DNA from: Bacillota bacterium
GTDB lineage: Bacteria; Eremiobacterota; SpSt-956; JAKJGF01
Assembly: GCA_029555925.1 (NCBI GenBank)
Contig: JAKPQU010000213.1
Coordinates: 1-22,131 of the forward strand
Direction of reading: 5' to 3'
DNA: 22,131 nt
Positions 13,240-21,639 of the stretch are shown piece by piece. The notes below the pieces were generated by a model. The model made no database searches. It was not told the origin of the DNA and saw only the letters and a program-made list of their open reading frames with translations. The position numbers and the translations under genes were made by a program. Position 1 is the first letter of the stretch. Every line of letters starts with the position of its first letter.

Positions 13240-16200
13240 CAAAGGCATAAAGATGTCCGTCATCAGAAGCTATAAAAACCATACTGTTTGCGATGGCAGG
13301 AGAAGACATTATTTTCCCGCCTGTCTTATATTTACACCCTCTGCCCTTTTCGGCATGAATGGCATAAAACATCGTATCGGTAGATCCTATATAGACAAAG
13401 CCATTTGCCACAGCAGGAGAAGAATAGATGGTATCTCCAGTCTTATAGTGCCATATTTTTGTCCCTTTGAAAGCATCCAGAGCATAAACATTTTTATCCC
13501 TGGAACCTATAAATACCTTTTTATAAGCCACAGCAGGCGAAGATATGATAGGTCCTTCTGACATAAATTCCCATTTTATTTTTCCATTTGATGCATCAAG
13601 GGCTACAAGTTTATTATTTAAAAGGCCCGTATATATGAGACCATCCAGAAATACCGGTGAAGAATGTATTTTACCGCCTAAATTCTTTGACCATACTTTC
13701 TCTCCCGTAGTTCTGTTAAGACAGTAAATAGAACCATCCCAGGAACCAAAATAAACCCACTCTGAAACAATAAGAGGTAAAGAAGTAATCTGATCGCCTG
13801 TCTTATAAGACCATAGAAGTTCTCCTTTTTCCATAGACAGGGCATAAAATATACCTTTATCAGATCCTGTATAAATTATATCATCATAGCCTGCAGGGGA
13901 AGAATTCATTTTTGAATCTGCCTTAAAAGACCATACTTTTGTTCCTTTAGAAATATCAATTCCATATATAAATCCGTTACAGGCCAGATATATCATTCTG
14001 ACTCCGGCAAAAGGAGTACCCCTGATTTCACCATCACAGTTAAACTTCCAGAGAGGTTTACCTTTTTTCTGACTTATAGCATAAAGGGTTCCTCCTTCAT
14101 CACCTATATAAACATTCCCGTCTGCAATAACAGGTGATGAGGTAATTCTTTTTTTAAGGTTTAACGTCCACGTAAGAGAAAGGAAATTATTTTCATCTTT
14201 TAAACTGGAAATCTTCAGGTTCTCTTCATTCTTCTGAAAAGCACCATTATTACCTCTGAAAGAGAGCCAGAGTCTGTTTTCCGAGAGAGCATAAAGATTT
14301 TCAAGTCTGGCCTTGACTTTCTCATCAAGGTCATGAAATTTGGTGAACACTTCTCTTGTAAGGTTTAAAACCCTGTTGTAATGCTTTATTTTATAAGAAG
14401 CCCTGGCAAGACTGGCATAATAAGATACTTTTTCATGTTCAAGTTTGATAGCTTCTTCATAGGCCTTAATAGCTTCTCTGTAATCTTCGATTTTCTCATA
14501 AGTCTGGCCGAGCTTAAAGTATACAGAACCATCTTTTTCAATATCAATACTGTTCAGATATGCTTCCACCGCTTCAGGATATTTCTCTGTTTTAAAATAT
14601 ATATCCCCTGCATGGGCATAGTAGGCACCGTTATTCTTTACGAATTTAATGGCTGACTTTATAGATACTATGGCAGTTTTGAGTTTACCCTGTTTCAGTT
14701 CTTTTCTGGATTTCCTGTAAAAATTCTCTGCAAGTTCAATGCTCATCTCCCTTGTAACGGAAGGTAAACCACGGAAAAGCTCTATGGCACTATCATATTT
14801 ATTACTATTTCTATAAATCCTTGCAAGTTTCAATATGCCTGTTTTATCACCGGGTTTTAAAGAAAGTAATCTTTCATACATAACCTTTAATAAATCACTA
14901 TCATCTTCCTCATTAAAAGCTTCAATTAACGTAGTGAGAACTTCAGCATCGTCTATTAAAGGACTCAACAGTGCTATCTCTCTGCGGTGTTCCCATGTAG
15001 AGGCCCACGAGTTAATTGCTGCAAAAAAACATTTACAGGCATCCTTCTGGGATTTCTTTTTCAGGCAAATCTCCCCTTGAATTATATGAACATCCGGCAA
15101 TGTTCTGTGAATTCCTTTAATTTTTTCAATATAATTGATGGCTTCATCTAGATGGTCATTATTAAGACGAATTTTAGCAAGCAGACAGTAGGATTGATAC
15201 CATTTAGGTTCAATAGAGATAGCTCTTTTTATATTCTTTTCTGCTTCAATAAAGTCACCTTTTCTGACCAGTAACTTTCCGAGACCCGTATAGGCTTTAC
15301 CGTAGGAAGGATTAATCTTTATAATCCTTTTAAACATATCTTCCGCTTCCTTATAGAGTTCTTCATGTAAAAATAACATACCCAAACGGTAATATGACTC
15401 GGGGAAGTCCTGATCTTTATAAATTGCATGCTCATAAAAACCTGCAGCTTCCTCCCAGTCATCTTTCTCATACAGCACGCCCTTAAGAAAAGCCCCTCTG
15501 GAGGAATCCTCATTCAAGCCGGCAAGAGATAAAATTTTATTATAACAGCTTTCCAGATCAGATTCTATGAAAGAATAAAGTTCGGCAAGATCTACAAGAC
15601 GCTCAAAATCGCTGTTATCACAGGCCAGTCCGTTCAAAAGAGAGGTGATGCAGTTTTCCGTATCTCCCCTTACAATATATACGTCAGCCTGGCCAAAATA
15701 TGCTCCGGCATTTTTCTTTATCATGAGGGATCTGGTAAAATAATCGAAACTATTATCATATAATCTGTCAACAAGAGCTTTCCTGCCGATTACCATAAAC
15801 ATATTGGAAAGGGTTAAAGCTATATCCTGTCGTTCGGGAGAAATTTTAACAGCTTTCTCATAACATTCACAGGCTCCCTGTATATCCCCTTTTTCTCTGA
15901 GAGCATCACCCAGGGAGATTACATAATTAATATCATCCGGCATAAGTTCAAGAGCTCTTCTGAAACTTGATATGGCTGCATCAGGCATGTTCTTTTCAAG
16001 CTGGGTTTTCCCTATGGTAAAAAATTTCCTGGCCTTATCTTCCGGAGTTTCGTGAAGTTTTTCATTTCTTCCCTGTAATTTGCTTTCACTATCTTTTTTC
16101 TTTTTACTGAGCTGTTCTTTTATTTTTCTCGCCAGTTCTTCCGACTTCTTTTTATCATCTCTCACAGGTGCAGGAACAACTTTTTCATGAGATTTATTCA

Positions 16201-17704
16201 TCTCTTCAAGTCTTTTCAGAACTTCAAATTTAAAGGAATCATCGATTCTTTTTGTCTGACTCTGAGTTTTAAGTCTTTCTTCAATGGCTTCCATCTTTCT
16301 GGACTTCAGTTCTTCTTTATTTTTTTCCTGTGCTCTTGCCTCTTTTGCCCTGGCCTTAAGTTTATCTTCCATTTCCTGTCTTTTTTTACGAAGTTCTATT
16401 TTATGGGCATCGTGGTCTTCTTCACCAATTTTCCCTTTCCAATCGGGCATTTTCTCTTTATATAAAGGTTTTTCCTGGTGAGGCAAAGGTTTTTCCTTTA
16501 CTTCCGGCATTTTCTCTTTATATAAAGGTTTTTCCTGGTGAGGCAAAGACTTTTCCTTTACCTCCGGCAATTCCTGTTCTTCTTCATCTTCCCAATCCCC
16601 TTCTTCAATATAATCCACGAGAGCTTTGCAGGAAAAAGAATAAACATAGCCATCCATAGAGGTTATATATATTTTTTTATCTGCTACAAAAGGAGAGGAA
16701 AACAGTTCACCGTCTATATCAAAATCCCATATTACCTGTCCTGTAGATATTGAAATAGCATTAAGTTTTTTAATTCTTCCTGAAGTTCCGAGATAGATTA
16801 TACCATTATCTATTACGGGGGATGAGTAAATAGTGCCAGAAACATCAGATTTCCATTTCAAATTACCTGTCGTGGCATTGAATGCATAAATATTTCCGAG
16901 TACTGTGGCTACATAAACAATACCTTTATAGACAGGTGATGTGCAGCAAATTTCTCCGTCCAGCTCAATACTCCATTTTTTATTTCCGTCCAGGAGATTA
17001 AGAGCATAAAGTTTCTGATCCCTTGAACCAATAAATAATGTATCTTTATATAAGAAAGGAGTGGCTTCTACCGAATTACCTGTTTGAAATTCCCATAAAA
17101 GTTTGCCATTTTCTATATCAAGGGCATATATTTTAGAACCTTCGGAACCGAAGAAAACCATATTATTACTGATAGAAGGAGAAGTTTCAAGATAGCTTTC
17201 GGCTTTAAATTCCCATATTTTTTCTAAATTTCCCGGATTATAGGCACAGAACAGGTCACGCTGGCTGGCAAAAAGTCTTTTTTCCGTAAGACAGAGAGAA
17301 GATCTGTTAAAAAATCCGTCTGTCTGTAAAACTATTTCTCCCCTGTTTACATCAATTGCATAGAGATTTCGAAAAGACGAAACATATAATATGTCGCGGG
17401 AGGATATTACAGGAGAACATTCAATAGAAAGATCTCTTTCGTCCTTAAGTAATTTCTTCTTCCATTTCTCTTCACCTTTCTCTCCGTCAATTGCATAAAG
17501 ATAACCGTCTGAAGAATTAACAAATAACGTATTTTTCCAGAAAAGTGGAGAAGAAATTATTGCATCATCTGTTTTAAATTTCCAGCAAAAATTAAAGGCA
17601 AATTTAGGATTATTCAGTTCTTCTATCTGCAGTAAATCTAACTTTATCTGTGCCGGTAAGTCGACAGAAAGTTTCAACAAGTTACCTGCCTTTCTAGAGT
17701 ACAT
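13226..17704 (-). CDS. Giant PQQ propeller-TPR-PQQ propeller protein
   Basis: The product has 1492 residues and no signal peptide or membrane helix. Residues about 41-360 hold eight PQQ-type beta-propeller repeats about 40 residues apart, each with W...(I)xSSP and (V/I)YxG/(L)YALD motifs (Trp at 41, 81, 164, 204, 244, 284, 326; one unit near 124 lacks Trp). Residues about 365-555 are a charged linker with a duplicated 20-residue unit (PEVKEKSLPHQEKPLYKEKM) and a Lys/Glu-rich coiled coil. Residues about 556-1125 form a long TPR solenoid (for example AISSFRRALELMPDD, EAIKAYEEAIKLEHEK). Residues about 1175-1490 are a second set of eight PQQ repeats. Such proteins act as protein-binding scaffolds; bound cofactor is not implied. 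I prefer the ATG at 17704 to the TTG at 17716, neither with an ideal ribosome site. It is last in the RDD-kinase operon, 78 bp after the kinase, suggesting it serves that kinase. Its C-terminal Ser-Glu-Gln-stop is heptad DNA. Confidence 0.9.
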   Translation of the reverse strand: MYSRKAGNLLKLSVDLPAQIKLDLLQIEELNNPKFAFNFCWKFKTDDAIISSPLFWKNTLFVNSSDGYLYAIDGEKGEEKWKKKLLKDERDLSIECSPVISSRDILYVSSFRNLYAIDVNRGEIVLQTDGFFNRSSLCLTEKRLFASQRDLFCAYNPGNLEKIWEFKAESYLETSPSISNNMVFFGSEGSKIYALDIENGKLLWEFQTGNSVEATPFLYKDTLFIGSRDQKLYALNLLDGNKKWSIELDGEICCTSPVYKGIVYVATVLGNIYAFNATTGNLKWKSDVSGTIYSSPVIDNGIIYLGTSGRIKKLNAISISTGQVIWDFDIDGELFSSPFVADKKIYITSMDGYVYSFSCKALVDYIEEGDWEDEEEQELPEVKEKSLPHQEKPLYKEKMPEVKEKPLPHQEKPLYKEKMPDWKGKIGEEDHDAHKIELRKKRQEMEDKLKARAKEARAQEKNKEELKSRKMEAIEERLKTQSQTKRIDDSFKFEVLKRLEEMNKSHEKVVPAPVRDDKKKSEELARKIKEQLSKKKKDSESKLQGRNEKLHETPEDKARKFFTIGKTQLEKNMPDAAISSFRRALELMPDDINYVISLGDALREKGDIQGACECYEKAVKISPERQDIALTLSNMFMVIGRKALVDRLYDNSFDYFTRSLMIKKNAGAYFGQADVYIVRGDTENCITSLLNGLACDNSDFERLVDLAELYSFIESDLESCYNKILSLAGLNEDSSRGAFLKGVLYEKDDWEEAAGFYEHAIYKDQDFPESYYRLGMLFLHEELYKEAEDMFKRIIKINPSYGKAYTGLGKLLVRKGDFIEAEKNIKRAISIEPKWYQSYCLLAKIRLNNDHLDEAINYIEKIKGIHRTLPDVHIIQGEICLKKKSQKDACKCFFAAINSWASTWEHRREIALLSPLIDDAEVLTTLIEAFNEEDDSDLLKVMYERLLSLKPGDKTGILKLARIYRNSNKYDSAIELFRGLPSVTREMSIELAENFYRKSRKELKQGKLKTAIVSIKSAIKFVKNNGAYYAHAGDIYFKTEKYPEAVEAYLNSIDIEKDGSVYFKLGQTYEKIEDYREAIKAYEEAIKLEHEKVSYYASLARASYKIKHYNRVLNLTREVFTKFHDLDEKVKARLENLYALSENRLWLSFRGNNGAFQKNEENLKISSLKDENNFLSLTWTLNLKKRITSSPVIADGNVYIGDEGGTLYAISQKKGKPLWKFNCDGEIRGTPFAGVRMIYLACNGFIYGIDISKGTKVWSFKADSKMNSSPAGYDDIIYTGSDKGIFYALSMEKGELLWSYKTGDQITSLPLIVSEWVYFGSWDGSIYCLNRTTGEKVWSKNLGGKIHSSPVFLDGLIYTGLLNNKLVALDASNGKIKWEFMSEGPIISSPAVAYKKVFIGSRDKNVYALDAFKGTKIWHYKTGDTIYSSPAVANGFVYIGSTDTMFYAIHAEKGRGCKYKTGGKIMSSPAIANSMVFIASDDGHLYAFGSEQ
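16446..16565. repeat. 60-bp coding tandem duplication in the PQQ-TPR gene linker
   Basis: Two 60-bp copies (16446-16505 and 16506-16565) differ at only about three positions by eye. They encode the repeated 20-residue Pro/Lys/Glu-rich unit between propeller 1 and the TPR region. The period keeps the reading frame. High identity suggests a recent duplication. Confidence 0.93.
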
Positions 17705-17782
17705 AAAAAAATACAAACTTCACTAACTTTCTCTTTCACATGAAAGAATCCTGCTAAATTATAATAAAAATGGTGGTAATTA

Positions 17783-19672
17783 TTATTCATTTGATCCTGC
17801 AGTCTTAAGTATTTGCCTTGCTTCTCCGGAAAAATCGCCTTCAGGGCAGGCATCAAGATAATTCTTTAAATACCTTTTTGCATCATCCATGTTTCCTGAT
17901 AAATTATAGGCCTTGCCAATCCAGAAATAAATCTCATAATTTTTAAACTCTTTAAATTCCATGGCATGTTGAAACTCAATTATGGAACCGGGAACATTCC
18001 CTCTGTCCATAAGTTCTTTACCTCTCGTAAAATGCCATTCTGATATTAAAGTTCTTCCGAAAAACATATACAAAACTGTGAGTATCACAAAAATAGCAAT
18101 AATATTACATAAAATAATAATAAATTTACCGGGTTTTCTTTTATTATCATCCGTAACCTGCTGTATCTGTTTTAATCTCTCTCCCAGAGGCAGTAAATAA
18201 ACATCTTTATTTTTACTGACAGAGGAAACCACGGCACTATATTTCTTATGAAAATCATTACGCTCCGGATCTTCTCCACGGGATTTGACCTTAAAAAGTT
18301 TCTTAAAACCATCTTCCCTTTCTCCGTCATCATCTGAATGTTCCTCACCGGGCATATAATATGCTTCTGTTTCAACATAACTATCAGAATTATCTATAAG
18401 TGACATGACAGGTATATGCTCTTCCCGGTCAGATACATCTTCATAAAGCTTTTTATTCTTTATAAAAGCTTCTCTGTCTTTACGAGCAAAGATTTCTTCT
18501 CTATAATCACCCCGTGTAAAATCTTTCTCTTCTCTGTCTTTACCGGGTTGTTCCTTTTTACAATCATCCCTTTCTATAAAATGTGGTTCAATTATTATGT
18601 TCTTAACTGCCTCTCTATTTCCAATGTCTTTACCGGAAATCTGTTCATTTTTCAGAAAAGGAAAAGATTTTGTACGTTCAAGTAGATTTGATTTCGGCCT
18701 CAGTAAACCCTTTTTACCGGCTCTTTGAGTTCCCTCCATCCCCCATGTGGCTACTTCGGAAATAGCCTGTAAAATTTCTTCATCTTTCTTCTGATATGTA
18801 TCAGATTTCTTCTGATACGTATCAGATGACATATTCCCCTTAAAGTTCTCCCGTCCTGCCAGAAAATTTTCTAAATCTTCCTTCAAAGCATATACAGTCC
18901 GATAACGTTCATCCGGGTTTAAATTGAGTGATTTCATTATAATAAAGTCCAGAGCATCAGATATATTTTCATTTAATTCAGATGGTTTTATTAATTGCTC
19001 TCTACCTGAGATACGTTCTCTTGCATCTAAAGGGAAAGACTCGGTAAGGACAAAATAAATGGTAGCGCCAAGGGAATAAACATCAGATACTCTGGTAATA
19101 TCCTGTTTATCATAATGTTCCGGTGAAGAAAAATAGGGAGGAACATTGTAAGAAACATGTAATGATTTAATATTCAAGCCTGCATATCTTGAAAGTCCAA
19201 AATCGACAAGCCATGGCTCTCCAAATTTATCTATAATTATATGTCCCGGTTTTAAGTCCTTAAAAATAAAATCCTCACTGTGAAGATAACTCAGAGAATT
19301 ACATATTTTTATAGCCCATGTGACAACCTGCCGGACAGGGAAGAAACCTCTTGACTTTTCGCAGAGAGAATCCAGATTGTCTCCCTTTATATATTCCATG
19401 AGAAAATAATAGGTACCATCATAAGGAATAAAATCAAAGAACTTCGGTAATCCCTCACAGGAAAATTTCAAAAGCCTTTCCCCTGTAGAGGAAATTTCAT
19501 TGATAATCTTCTGAATTTTCGGAGACGAAGAATAATACGGTAATATCAATTCTTTAATAACGTAAAGACCGCCGGAAGAAAGGTCTTCTACAAGGTAGAC
19601 ACTCCCTCCCTCTTCTCCTCCCAGTCTTTCTATAACGTTATAATTGGATGTTATTTCATCGGGAAGATTCAT
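17783..19672 (-). CDS. Membrane-anchored Hanks-type Ser/Thr protein kinase with extracytoplasmic TPR
   Basis: The product has 629 residues. The kinase domain spans about 11-270: glycine loop LGGEEGGSVYLVED, ATP-binding Lys40 in YVIKEL, catalytic loop FKDLKPGHI (Asp139, Lys141), DFG at 157-159 (LVDFGLSR), SPEH at the end of the activation segment, and SDVYSLGATIYFVL. The catalytic loop is unusual: Lys replaces the Arg of HRD and His144 replaces the Mg-binding Asn. A long low-complexity linker (about 275-512), rich in Lys, Glu and Asp, joins a transmembrane helix (about 517-538) and a C-terminal domain of TPR type (EWHFTRGKELMDRGNVPGS; about 543-622) that should lie outside the membrane. The ATG is preceded by GGAG at 8 bases. 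It begins 33 bp after RDD and is followed by the double-propeller gene, so the three are probably one operon that senses or organises something at the membrane. Confidence 0.92.
   Translation of the reverse strand: MNLPDEITSNYNVIERLGGEEGGSVYLVEDLSSGGLYVIKELILPYYSSSPKIQKIINEISSTGERLLKFSCEGLPKFFDFIPYDGTYYFLMEYIKGDNLDSLCEKSRGFFPVRQVVTWAIKICNSLSYLHSEDFIFKDLKPGHIIIDKFGEPWLVDFGLSRYAGLNIKSLHVSYNVPPYFSSPEHYDKQDITRVSDVYSLGATIYFVLTESFPLDARERISGREQLIKPSELNENISDALDFIIMKSLNLNPDERYRTVYALKEDLENFLAGRENFKGNMSSDTYQKKSDTYQKKDEEILQAISEVATWGMEGTQRAGKKGLLRPKSNLLERTKSFPFLKNEQISGKDIGNREAVKNIIIEPHFIERDDCKKEQPGKDREEKDFTRGDYREEIFARKDREAFIKNKKLYEDVSDREEHIPVMSLIDNSDSYVETEAYYMPGEEHSDDDGEREDGFKKLFKVKSRGEDPERNDFHKKYSAVVSSVSKNKDVYLLPLGERLKQIQQVTDDNKRKPGKFIIILCNIIAIFVILTVLYMFFGRTLISEWHFTRGKELMDRGNVPGSIIEFQHAMEFKEFKNYEIYFWIGKAYNLSGNMDDAKRYLKNYLDACPEGDFSGEARQILKTAGSNE
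18790..18826. repeat. Two 16-bp palindromes 21 bp apart inside the kinase gene
   Basis: TCTGATACGTATCAGA (18811-18826) is a perfect 16-bp palindrome and TCTGATATGTATCAGA (18790-18805) is the same with one central change. They are two units of a 21-bp in-frame tandem repeat encoding a doubled SDTYQKK in the kinase linker. Confidence 0.85.
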
Positions 19673-19705
19673 TGTTTTTACTCCGGATGCACCTCATGCT
19701 ATAGC

Positions 19706-20479
19706 CTACAAAAATTTTTCATTATTCCTTAAATCTTTTACCACTTCTTCCAGAAAATTATATTCTCTTCCTTCTATATGACTTCTATCAATTTCAAGCT
19801 TTTCCATCAATGGCCGCGCTATCTTTGATGCAATAGATTTCCTGGCTGTCATGTCGAGCTCTTCATTTCTTAAAATTAATTCTCTTATAAGTGTATATTC
19901 TTGTTCCGTTATTTTTTCAAGACACGATAGATTTATACCGTTAGAAGACTCTTCTGGCCTGCTCAGAACAGGGGGAGGCATATCGGCATATTCCTTTATA
20001 ACCATAGTTCCTGCAACAATATCACCGAGTCTCTTTTTATTTTTACACAGAACTATTGAAATAATACCTGTAAAATAGTAAAATGGTATAAAATCAACTA
20101 TTCTTATTAAATTACGTATAAAAGATGAAGTAACTTCAACAGGAAATCCTCCATCCCTTATAACCTTTATACAGGTAATTCTTTTTCCCGGAGTTTTTCC
20201 ATTCCATATGAGTTCAAAAAATATATGATAACCGGAAAACCCGAGTATGAATAGGAGTATGAATAAAAAACCTGTTATCCAGGAAGCAAATGGATGGAGA
20301 CTATCTTTTACCGGGAAGAAAATTTTCATAAGACCCATAAGAACTATTACAGGTAATATTAAAACTATCTGAATTATGGTATCAATCAGTATTGCTATAA
20401 AACGAGACCCGAGGTCGGCAGGTTCAAGTTCAAATTCAACTGCTTCCGGTGTTAATACGGTAATCCTGTTTTCTTTCAA
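19706..20479 (-). CDS. RDD-family integral membrane protein
   Basis: The product has 257 residues. The RDD domain (PF06271) covers about residues 15-165: it opens with VEFELEPADLGSRFIAILID (the family's Arg and Asp), carries two to three membrane helices (about 31-56, 64-86, 133-146) and the conserved GKTPGKRITCIKVI and IRNLIRIVDFIPFYYF segments, ending with RLGDIVAGTMVI. Residues about 185-257 are an extra helical cytoplasmic tail (EYTLIRELILRNEELDMTAR, KIARPLMEKLEID) of a kind seen on RDD proteins paired with SpoIIM. The start is TTG at 20479 with GGAG 10 bases upstream. RDD function is not settled; some members act as ion antiporters. It heads the kinase operon and is divergent to SpoIIM with only 34 bp between start codons, so promoters must overlap coding sequence. 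Confidence 0.92.
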   Translation of the reverse strand: MKENRITVLTPEAVEFELEPADLGSRFIAILIDTIIQIVLILPVIVLMGLMKIFFPVKDSLHPFASWITGFLFILLFILGFSGYHIFFELIWNGKTPGKRITCIKVIRDGGFPVEVTSSFIRNLIRIVDFIPFYYFTGIISIVLCKNKKRLGDIVAGTMVIKEYADMPPPVLSRPEESSNGINLSCLEKITEQEYTLIRELILRNEELDMTARKSIASKIARPLMEKLEIDRSHIEGREYNFLEEVVKDLRNNEKFL

Positions 20480-20513
20480 GTAATTCTGTCTCCTTAAATG
20501 CAGGAATAAAATA

Positions 20514-21512
20514 ATGAAAATAGATCAATTTATAGAACAGAAAAAAACTTCCTGGAACCGCCTGTCAGAGCTTATTAAACTGGCAGAACAAAGAGGATTA
20601 AAAAAGTTCAACAGAAACAATCTTTTAGAATTAGGAAGACTTTACCGGCAGGTCAGTTCCGATCTATCCTACACAAAGTCCTCTTTTAAAGACAGAGAGA
20701 TAATTAACTATTTAAATCAGCTAGTAGCCAGAGCACACAGCCAGATTTATCTGCCGGCACCATTTAACATATGGCATACAGCAAAATTTTATCTTTCTAT
20801 CTTTCCTGATTTATTTCGACAGAGCTTTTCTTATATCCTTTTATCATGTATGATATTTGTTACATCATATATCTTTTCCTATGTAATTGTAAAAACCGAT
20901 ATAGGTACAGCAAAGATGTTTTTACCTGACGAATTTGTCATACCGGTAGAAGAAGGTCTGAAAGAAAAGCATGTAAAAGCTAAATTTCCATCTTCTATGG
21001 GGCCTGAATTATCAAGTAAAATAATGACAAATAATATATCCGTAGGATTCAGAGCCTTTGCGTTCGGAATAACTGCAGGTATAGGAACAGTATATGTATT
21101 AATATTCAATGGTTTTATGCTCGGAAGCCTTGCCGCCCTGTTCAATCATTACCATTATGATATGCACTTCTGGTCACTCATATTGCCTCATGGCATAACA
21201 GAACTTCTGGCTATATTCATAAGTGGCGGCGCAGGTTTAATCCTTGCAGACGGAATGATTAATCCCGGCGATTTAACAAGAGCAGATTCAATAAAAACAA
21301 AGGGGCGAAAGGCTATCAGACTGATTTTAGGCGTAATACCTATGTTTATAATAGCAGGCATAATTGAAGGCTTTATTACACCTATGGATATATCTCCTTA
21401 TATAAAATTGATTTTTTCCGTATTTACAGGTCTTTTGCTTATTTTATATTTTTCACCGATAAAATGGCATGAAATACTTCGTTATGTAATTTCCGTAAAA
21501 GCTGACTGCTGA
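20514..21512 (+). CDS. SpoIIM-family (stage II sporulation protein M-like) membrane protein
   Basis: The product has 332 residues. It begins with a soluble helical part (about 1-100, FIEQKKTSWNRLSELIKLAE) and continues with several membrane helices (about 106-126, 178-200, 203-215, 225-250, 268-287, 295-313). The family signature is clear: FGITAGIGTVYVLIFNGFML, LPHGITELLAIFISGGAGL and LILADGMINPGDL. In SpoIIM of sporulators it is part of the engulfment DMP complex; in non-sporulators the same family sits with RDD, MoxR and DUF58 genes in an uncharacterised envelope module. No other sporulation gene is here, so sporulation should not be inferred. The ATG has AGGA 9 bases upstream. The TGA stop is inside a GCTGATA heptad. 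Confidence 0.94.
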   Translation: MKIDQFIEQKKTSWNRLSELIKLAEQRGLKKFNRNNLLELGRLYRQVSSDLSYTKSSFKDREIINYLNQLVARAHSQIYLPAPFNIWHTAKFYLSIFPDLFRQSFSYILLSCMIFVTSYIFSYVIVKTDIGTAKMFLPDEFVIPVEEGLKEKHVKAKFPSSMGPELSSKIMTNNISVGFRAFAFGITAGIGTVYVLIFNGFMLGSLAALFNHYHYDMHFWSLILPHGITELLAIFISGGAGLILADGMINPGDLTRADSIKTKGRKAIRLILGVIPMFIIAGIIEGFITPMDISPYIKLIFSVFTGLLLILYFSPIKWHEILRYVISVKADC

Positions 21513-21528
21513 TAGCCGATAGCTTACT
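21501..21528. repeat. Four phased heptads at the end of the SpoIIM gene
   Basis: GCTGACT, GCTGATA, GCCGATA and GCTTACT follow each other in exact 7-bp phase. The second unit contains the SpoIIM stop codon TGA (21510-21512). This is a fourth sequence flavour of the heptad family in this window. Confidence 0.85.
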
Positions 21529-21533
21529 ATAAT
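21528..21533 (+). promoter_or_regulatory. Candidate -10 box for the Met-rich protein gene
   Basis: A perfect TATAAT lies about 107 bases before the start codon of the next gene. No good -35 is seen at 17 bp; CTGACT at 21502-21507 is 20 bp away. The call is weak. The rest of 21534-21639 shows no gene. Confidence 0.35.
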
Positions 21534-21639
21534 ATTTCGCTTCGATGTCTTTACTTTTTTTTATTTCAAGTGATAATAGAAGTGAATAACCACAGAGATT
21601 TTTTAACAGATTAAATAAAAAAGTAAAGGAGAATGAACG

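Noticed and set aside
13226..17704. Quinoprotein dehydrogenase activity for the PQQ-repeat protein
   Set aside because: The repeats match the propeller fold only; there is no signal peptide or enzyme-specific region, and the TPR context points to a scaffold.
20514..21512. Evidence for sporulation from the SpoIIM-like gene
   Set aside because: The family occurs widely in non-sporulating bacteria beside RDD genes, and no other sporulation gene is present here.
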